The notes beneath the pieces are model-generated. The model had not been told where the DNA came from and ran no database searches. It was given only the letters and a program-made list of their open reading frames with translations. 64,000 bases of DNA, taken from contig OW388302.1 of assembly GCA_936450465.1 (NCBI GenBank), positions 15,091,530 to 15,155,529 on the forward strand, written 5' to 3'. This DNA is from Gibbula magus. Taxonomy: Eukaryota; Mollusca; Gastropoda; Trochida; Trochidae. Positions 56,641-64,000 of the stretch are shown in pieces. Numbering within the stretch: position 1 is the first letter of the stretch; every line of letters starts with the position of its first letter. The translations under genes and the position numbers were made by a program.

Positions 56641-57470
56641 TTTTATATTAAATAAACTACTTCAGAGTGCATTTTACACACTAACATAATAAGGAATGAA
56701 GTCTTGGTATTAGTATGAAAATGTATATCGTGCATGAATGTGGTCTGATAATAGTAGTAACTTAAATAATGTTGATTTTACAGCTTTATTTACAATTTTT
56801 ACAAATTTGTATGTTGTGGGTTGGGGTTGTGAAGTTGTGAAGTCGGTGACTGGGTGTGGGGTGCCGTTTTTCAGTGTGAGGTTGGTTGTTTCGAGGCATG
56901 AGTACGGGTGTGTCTGTGTGGCTATAGATTGAACGGCTGGCATTGAGTTGTATGTTTGTGGTGGTAGCCTTGGGAGGTGAGTTGCTGGGAGTTAGGGGTT
57001 GGATATGTATGTTTATTTGCTTAGGTCTTTGAAGGAAGGGACGTGGGAGACATGAGCAGGTTTATGAGTATGTACTTGAACTGTGGTTTCAATTGAATTG
57101 TACATATAGAGGCACAGTTTGCTATCTGCCTTAATGTTAGGAAATGTGAGTCGATCTAGGGTGAGTGATAACATGATAGGTGAAGTTTGGAACTTGGCAT
57201 AGGAATTAATTAATAGTGAGTGACTGGGGGTTATGGGCATAGATCGAAATGACCTATTGTAAAGATATGGGTGTATGATTACTAAGGCAGGGTTTGGTAG
57301 CAGCATGATAAATTGGTGGGAATGGGGGCGTTGATGTAGGGTGGGTGGAGAGTTATGCTGGGAGCTTGGGATATATGTACCTAGCGGTAGACTCAGGTGT
57401 CTATACTGAGAATGCACATTGTCTAAGATGAAAAATAATAAAATAATAACATGTAGTCATTCCTATATGT
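56641..57470. other. GT-rich non-coding stretch
   Basis: 56800-57400 is notably GT-rich on the plus strand. Open frames here lack any domain. Confidence 0.35.
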
Positions 57471-57489
57471 AACTATAATGATATAGCGC

Positions 57490-58160
57490 TACATGTATGT
57501 TGCATATTTATGGGAGCATTTGTCCGATTTGTGTGCGATTGAAGTAACTCAAGTGTGATGTGACAGTCATTATGAAATAGAAGAAGAAGAAAATTATTGT
57601 ATGTGTGTGTCACCAGGTTGTACAATAAACGTTGGAGCAGTGATAAAACAGATAAAAGTACACCTGCCGGCCTCATAGGGCCTACGAGACACATACTATA
57701 CATAATACACATAATATACATAATTTATAAAATACGTAACAATAATAGATTAAAATATAAAATATAGGACAAAACTAGTGTGTGCTGAGGGATTTCCTAT
57801 GCTCAAACATTCGTAGTAATAGTTCGGCTAATGATTTTGATACATCAGATGACATTATAAGGTTAAATTGCTCTACAATAGGTAACTGTGGGAAAGAGGG
57901 ATAGATGGTTTTCATATAATTAATAAAATCATACCTAAGGTCAGAATATGTTTCACAACGAAGTAAAAAGTGCACCTCATCCTCTATATGTCCATTATTG
58001 CAATATTTACATTTTCTATCCATAAGTGGTGTTACAGAACGTGTAAATCTACCAAGTTCTATTTCTAATGGGAGCGTTCCACAACGTAGCTTACTAATAA
58101 TACTTCTTTCAGAACGGTCTAAATCACAAGTGACATAAGTTTCTGCTTGCAGCACAGCAT
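57490..58160 (-). mobile_element. LINE 3' end (C-terminal knuckle and 3' UTR)
   Basis: A minus-strand frame (57775-58155) reads SKLRCGTLPLEIELGRF, CKYCNNGHIEDEVHFLLRC and YSDLRYDFINYM. This is the Cys/His knuckle at the C-terminus of LINE polyproteins. A 3' UTR with a 'ccctatgaggccggcaggtg' segment follows. It is a different family from those at 890, 4140 and 30000. Confidence 0.75.
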
Positions 58161-60540
58161 TATGTTTTAAGATTCGTCAATGTGGGTAAGTATGGTTTCT
58201 ATTGTATGGTTTGCTCATGTAGATAGAAGTCGCTGAGTAAAGTCGTATCTGTTCAAAGGAGAGTGAAGAAAGTGTTTCTGTGAATGTAAAGGGACAGTTG
58301 TTTAATATTCCACGATCCCAATATATGGTTATATTTATATTTATATATAGAGCCTGCAATGTCGTTGCAGGGAACCTTTTTAACAAAATATGGTTTGCTT
58401 ACTTCATGTGTAGTTGAATTCAGTGAACCTTATAGATGATTATGGATGTGACACGTGATTCAAGTATATCATGGTTTATCAAAAGACAGTAAAACATACA
58501 GTAGTCATTGTTTGATATATCGACCAATGTTTGGATTTGGGTAAAAATATAATGTACATGGCGCAAACATTTATCAAAATCATAACAATGCGTTCTTATA
58601 TACTTCCAAAGATTACAGACGCATGCTAGACTTACAATACAACTATGTATAAAACCTTCAAATAAAGTGAATATGATATATCTTACATAGGACGAGTAAT
58701 CATTATTATTATATTATTATCACTGACCTTGTCTTTCCAAATTATTTACTTTCTTTAATGCGTGAATGGTGGTATAGAATGTTATTCCAATGTTACCAAT
58801 ACAAAACTACAAACTGTTTACTCAAAAACCATGTTGGGTAGTACAAAAACATTTACAGAAGTACACTTTACAAATTACAGGCACGTATCTGTAGTCATAC
58901 AATTGATTACAATTAATAGTTAATTGAGTTATATGGTTATAACTTATATGGACGATAGTTGTCTGCGATAGAAGATATACAAGATACAAATCTTTAGAGA
59001 TATATTATTTTGTTGTGGGAGGATATCGTTCGTGATTTAAATTCAGTATTGAACAGTTTAATATATAGTGCTAACATATTGGATAGCGGTTTTGGAATTG
59101 TGAACTGCATAGACTCTGATCCCGAGTTTATTGTGCAATAAATTAATTAGGGGTTAATTTATGATTAGTGCGGTGATTAACGAACCGTAACAGGATTTTT
59201 CTCTTTGGAGAGCTAGTTTATTGGGGCAATAAATTAATTGCAATTGAGTAAGTGATAGCTTCACTGTAAAATCAACTCTGGATTACTAGTTTAAGTAAAA
59301 TGTTTGAAAGATTTTAAAAATGTCAGTGCAAAATGCCATATGAACCAATGAATATAGTGCTTGTGTTCATATACTGAAATGCGTAAATGTGTAAATAATA
59401 CAAGTATTTCATTCACTAGAATTACTTAGTTAGTCAACATTTTGGGAGCAATTTTCTCATATAAACATTAAAATGACGACTTTGTTTTTACAACTGTGTA
59501 ACTATTCAAGCATGGATCATATATGAAGTCATGTGTAACCTTCTTTAGATATACAAATGTGCATAAACGATTTTAAATATGTGAGAATTTAATGGGGGAG
59601 GGAGATACAGAGCCAACTTACATCCTAACGGATAATCAAGGGAGAGTTAAATGCGGTGCAGGTAGATAATGTATATAAGAGTACCTGGTTTGTGTCATTT
59701 ACTCTCCATGCATTTATAGTTGCTTGGTGTAATCACTCTAATTACATAATAATATGAGCATATTAACCTATAACGATATGATTAATGAGGAATGTTTAAA
59801 GCTTTTCACGAAAACTATATATCACATTTAACATGTTTATGGTATCATTCATCAATACAACATAGACTAGGTTTGACAAACTTAATGATAAAAGTTATTG
59901 AACAAATATCCACATTTATTATCTTATGATGGTATAACAAGGTGTGTTGTTTTTTCAAGCCTCCAACTTCTAATAATATTAACATTTCACAATTTGTTAT
60001 CTATTCCATGGGGATGAGATGATATGATATGATGAAATCAATCGCCTTTCTATTCAAATTATTGATGATTGAACTGTTATATTATAATACATGAAAAACA
60101 AATGGGTATACACTGCAGGTCTATCGTCCATGTTATGATATATCACACAACAGAACACAACATTATTCATATACATGTCCTTATACATGCACATGTTCAT
60201 CCCTTGATTTGTCCGATGGGAAATTAGCTACTTTTATTATCCAAACAATCAACCTTTTAAATAAATAAACCATTTACACCTCCCAATGTATTTTTAAAAA
60301 AAAAATTATTTCACTTTTTTTAGGTATACAGGGACATACATCGTTTCATATACATATATATCTAAAACATATAAACATAGTTCCAATATTATCAGTTATC
60401 GATACTCGTTGGTTCTAAATAACAAATGTAGAATAGACCATAACTTGAGAAACTATGCTTCCTGGTCGAGATTAACGTAGATGTATTTTGTAATATCACA
60501 GTATTGTGTGATTTGTCTTTTGATATATCCTATATTTGGG
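58161..60540. other. Intergenic, non-coding
   Basis: AT-rich; no gene or repeat recognised. Confidence 0.35.
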
Positions 60541-60544
60541 GTAT

Positions 60545-60605
60545 GAAAATGACACAATTATAATGACCCAATGTATGTTGATGTCATTATAATTGTGTCA
60601 TTTTC
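60545..60605. repeat. Perfect 23-bp hairpin
   Basis: The left arm (60545-60567) starts GAAAATGACACAATTATAAT and the right arm (60583-60605) is its exact inverse. The loop is 15 bases. It could be a MITE core or a small-RNA hairpin; there is no further evidence. Confidence 0.8.
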
Positions 60606-60609
60606 AATG

Positions 60610-62880
60610 ATATTCTTTTATCTTTCTTTGTTAGGTTGTTAGTTAGGTGTCAAAAGATCCTTTTCACGGTCGGCCCAATTAACAAAGCACATACACAGTG
60701 CAATTTCCACACCCATAGACATAATGAGCAGTCATTACTTGACAGTTAATACACATTCTCACATTTGTGTACTCGTGGTAAAATGATGCAATTTGCTAGA
60801 AGGCTAAACATGATAGCTCACTGTAACGGATATCAAAATTGCAAAATAGGCGACATATTGGCAAATACTGTATGAATACTATATACTGTATATTATTTGA
60901 ATAGCTACGTCCACTTGCTAGATGCCAATGGATAACTTGAATATAAGGTAGGTATTGTAGGTAGAAATCGCACTGACGACAAACAGATCAAATACACCGA
61001 TGAGCTGACTGTACTATCATGTTTCATGGACCATAATGTCCTGATTTTTAATAATATTTAATTTTTCTGGTGTAAGATTGTACTGTCGGAAATGTAAGAA
61101 CCATTCTTTTTCGACAATTTACAAGATAATTATATTTCATGATAAATAAATTACCGATGTCGACTAACCATCGACCTATTCTGGTATGTTCACTGCAATA
61201 CCGCCTAAAAAAATACATAAAACTTTTGGAACATAATCTGAAACGGGTACGCAAGTTATTTGAAACATAATTCCAGCCTCATCATACCCTACAAGCGCAC
61301 GTGCATCACTCGCCAAGGGGTTATCTGGATTTTATTTAAATGTGAAACATAAAGTTAGGTTCAAAATGTTGAAATTGAAGTGGTTTACATACCGAGTCCA
61401 AGATTGAATTTGTAGCTGAAAACCTTGTCACTAATTTAAGAAAGTCCGATTAGAGCGTGATTACTAATTCGAATATTTGATATTGATCGCCAACTAAGAC
61501 TTTGAGATGACCATCTAAATTATTGACGCAGTGATTCGTTATTATCTATACTAGCGGTAAACAGAAATGAATTGAGATATAAATATATTCCTTCTTATTA
61601 CTGTAAACATATATTTCACTAGTTAGAATTGCTTTGCATATCAAACGTGACGTTCGTATGCTCCATTAATATGTGTTATATTCATGTATATTTGTTCACT
61701 CTATGTTATTATGTATAAGTTACCAGATTTGACTTCATAACAATGAACCAGTACATGAATTGCTTAGTGGACGGTAGCATATTATACAATAGGGGTGAGG
61801 AAGTGACACTCTGCATTTATAGTGCAGCCGATACGAGGGTTTTTTGGGATGTAGGCAATACACATTTTCAACAGGGTCAAAAACAAAATACGTCCACCGT
61901 AAAAAGGAATTATACAATACAGCGCCAATAGTCATTGTTTTTGTTTTGGAAATAATGTGCGCTAGACGTTTCATATACATGTTTTGCTTATTACCATCAC
62001 CACGAATCTGCAATAACCAAAACTCTCTCGATACAGTTAAAAAAAATCATTTTTTTTCCATTTGCGAATTTGGGGTGCTAATCATCAGAATATACCCATT
62101 GTTCCCAAATTCAATCGCCTCGAAAATCCTCACGTGCATTCGTGTTGTTGCAAACTTGTCTACTGCTAGTCTCGCCGCTAAGGGCTGCAATACTCACTCA
62201 CTCACTCACTCTATTTCTAGTCTCAAGATAGACAACGATGATGTATATATGTATATAAAACTGTTAGATCTATTGTGTGCCGACAACGCAGTACTTTTTA
62301 GCTGAGAGCAGTCTAGTTTTTTGGTGTTATTGTGATTTATGGAACCTGTAAGACTAAAATACTAACATTTGGAACGGGCCGAGCTAAAAAGAACAAAAAC
62401 ATTTTCTATTATAAAGATTAATCGCTAAATATACGTTTAATTACCTTGGAAATACATTTCACAGAAATGGCAGGATGATAACAGATATCAAGCATTCTGC
62501 CGATGTGGGTAATAATGCTTCAATGTATTGTTCTAGAAACCTGATTTTTACCTTTGGATGTCTGGGAGTATTACTGGTGTAAACTATCTTGTGCACAGTC
62601 TTGAAAAGCCTTATGCATAATTATAAGCACCACAATCATATCCTTTGCTAAGTTATATTATAAAGCATGTGGTCAAATACTTATTTTCTATCATCCCTAG
62701 TATTTCTGTAAGGAATGGATACTTACAACGGTATTCAATGTTTTAAAAGATAAATTCTGCAGACATAGCGTAGTGACATTATCAAATCGACTATGCTGTC
62801 CCCAAGTCCCCAAGTTTTGATCAATACTTATAATGAAAGAAACCAATATGGTGTACAAACCAATATTGTGTTAGTATTGT
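60610..62880. other. Intergenic, non-coding
   Basis: A 153-codon plus frame at 61844-62305 has no ATG start context or domain, and a (CTCA)n stretch inside it. A short (ACTC)n run lies near 62192-62210. Confidence 0.35.
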
Positions 62881-62884
62881 TACT

Positions 62885-63060
62885 TACACCTTGTTTGCCA
62901 GTTGAAAAAGGTTGATATCCCAATATCCTGCGTCAAGAACAAATATGTACATTATGTAATTCCATCTAGATCGGAGATGAATTTCATAACTTATTTCATT
63001 GTAATGCTTTATCAAATCAACGCTAATATATTTGATAAATAAATATCCAACTATATTACA
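62885..63060 (+). mobile_element. LINE C-terminal fragment
   Basis: In broken frames it reads LRQEQICTLCN, then IGDEFHNLFHCNALSNQR, matching the knuckle of the LINE at 4140-5288. A short decayed remnant. Confidence 0.6.
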
Positions 63061-64000
63061 CATAATACATTTATCATCTTATGTGTAATAGGAATACATA
63101 AGTGCTCAAGAATCACGATCAAACACATTTTTGCCATCTTACTGTATATATCACGTTTGTTTCAATTAACTCATGTCCTGCCGTTGGCAGAATATACGAG
63201 GTAGTAACCTTCTAGTCTAGTCACACAAAAATAGGAAGTTTGATAATAAACACAGATAAGTCAATTGTTTAATTAAACCGGACTAGCAACAGATATCCAT
63301 CATCATCAAAGCATCGGGGTAAATGCATTCGGCTTTTCAAAACGAAACAACCAATGGACTAGAGTAATGGTTCAGAAACTTTATACAAATAAGATATAAA
63401 TACTACAATTTGTAAGGATATGATCTTTATGCTGACCTTTATTTAAATGATCTCTCTTATTTGTAGGAATGATAAGATAAGATTAATAGTGTTTATATTA
63501 TCAATATACCTGATCAAGTTTGCATTTACACTCCATGTGTTCTGTGATATCATTTCCTAAACCAAAATTTAGTATATATCAATTCTCATTTATTTTATTC
63601 ATGTATAAGACACATCCACTTTCTTATCTTTTGTCTTTATTGAGGCGTATTTACAATGATAATGATGTAGTTTCATTCAAATATTGATGTAGTGATATTC
63701 ACTAGTGTAGTGAATATTCACATCATTTTTAGATGTGAATTATTTAATCAACAATTTCTTGTTATGCCGTAACAAAGCTTTGGACACTCGCCATTGTTTT
63801 GTATTTTGTAATGAATGATTTTACAAATCAATGAATATTAATATCAACCTTATTAGCTTAACTTGAAACATGCAATAAGCAATCTCCTCTCTAATATCCT
63901 TTCTAAAAACATCGAACTCTCGTTTTACCAAAACTTTGATTTGGAACATTTTGACAGCCTAATTTACCTAAGTTACAAAGTTACCATCTCAAGTTATTTG
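63061..64000. other. Intergenic, non-coding
   Basis: AT-rich; nothing supported. Confidence 0.35.

Noticed and set aside
61844..62305. 153-codon plus-strand frame
   Set aside because: No domain, no plausible start, and it crosses a (CTCA)n repeat; low-complexity composition.

Overview
The window is nuclear DNA from an animal: AT-rich, sparse in genes, with spliceosomal introns (GT..AG), tRNA-derived SINEs, LINE 3' fragments, microsatellites and one 200-N assembly gap. The C-type-lectin and PAN/EB secreted proteins, the SINE family and the repeat load point to a lophotrochozoan, most likely a marine mollusc. The species cannot be named from the sequence. There are no operons; most open frames are transposable-element remnants.

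Layout. (1) 0-6 kb holds SINE and MITE pieces and two LINE 3' ends. (2) 6062-12444 is a sharply bounded 6.38-kb virus-like element. It has about 0.3-0.4-kb terminal inverted repeats that begin TG and end CA, and a 6-bp target duplication (GGGACG). Three genes lie on the minus strand: a BIR (IAP-like) protein, a small basic protein, and a zinc-finger-containing packaging-type P-loop ATPase. It sits inside a copy of an interspersed repeat whose other copies in this window act as the empty site. (3) 15.0-29.1 kb carries the plus-strand exons of a secreted coiled-coil/C-type-lectin gene. Its introns hold SINEs, a mariner relic, a tyrosine-recombinase element nested in inverted repeats (21.4-25.0 kb) and two minisatellites; the assembly gap truncates one exon. 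(4) 29-35 kb is intergenic, with TTAA-flanked MITEs, a LINE end and a dead copy of the next gene's first exon. (5) 35.5-37.9 kb is a three-exon minus-strand gene for a secreted PAN-EB-PAN protein. (6) 38.1-42.5 kb is a PIF/Harbinger transposon with a four-exon, apparently intact transposase and a Myb/SANT partner exon. (7) 43-45 kb holds two minisatellite arrays. (8) 45.4-47.3 kb contains a LINE fragment and an unclassified repetitive-protein fragment. (9) 50.5-53.0 kb is a CR1/L2-type LINE with a 795-codon open frame. (10) 54.9-56.1 kb is a broken, diverged second copy of the virus-like ATPase. (11) 56-64 kb is mostly non-coding, with LINE ends and a perfect hairpin.

The notable system is the 6.38-kb element. 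It has the termini expected from an rve-type integrase (as in Polinton/Maverick or adintovirus-like elements) and keeps a packaging-type ATPase and an anti-apoptotic-type BIR gene. I recognise no polymerase, integrase or capsid gene in it, which suggests a reduced element mobilised in trans.
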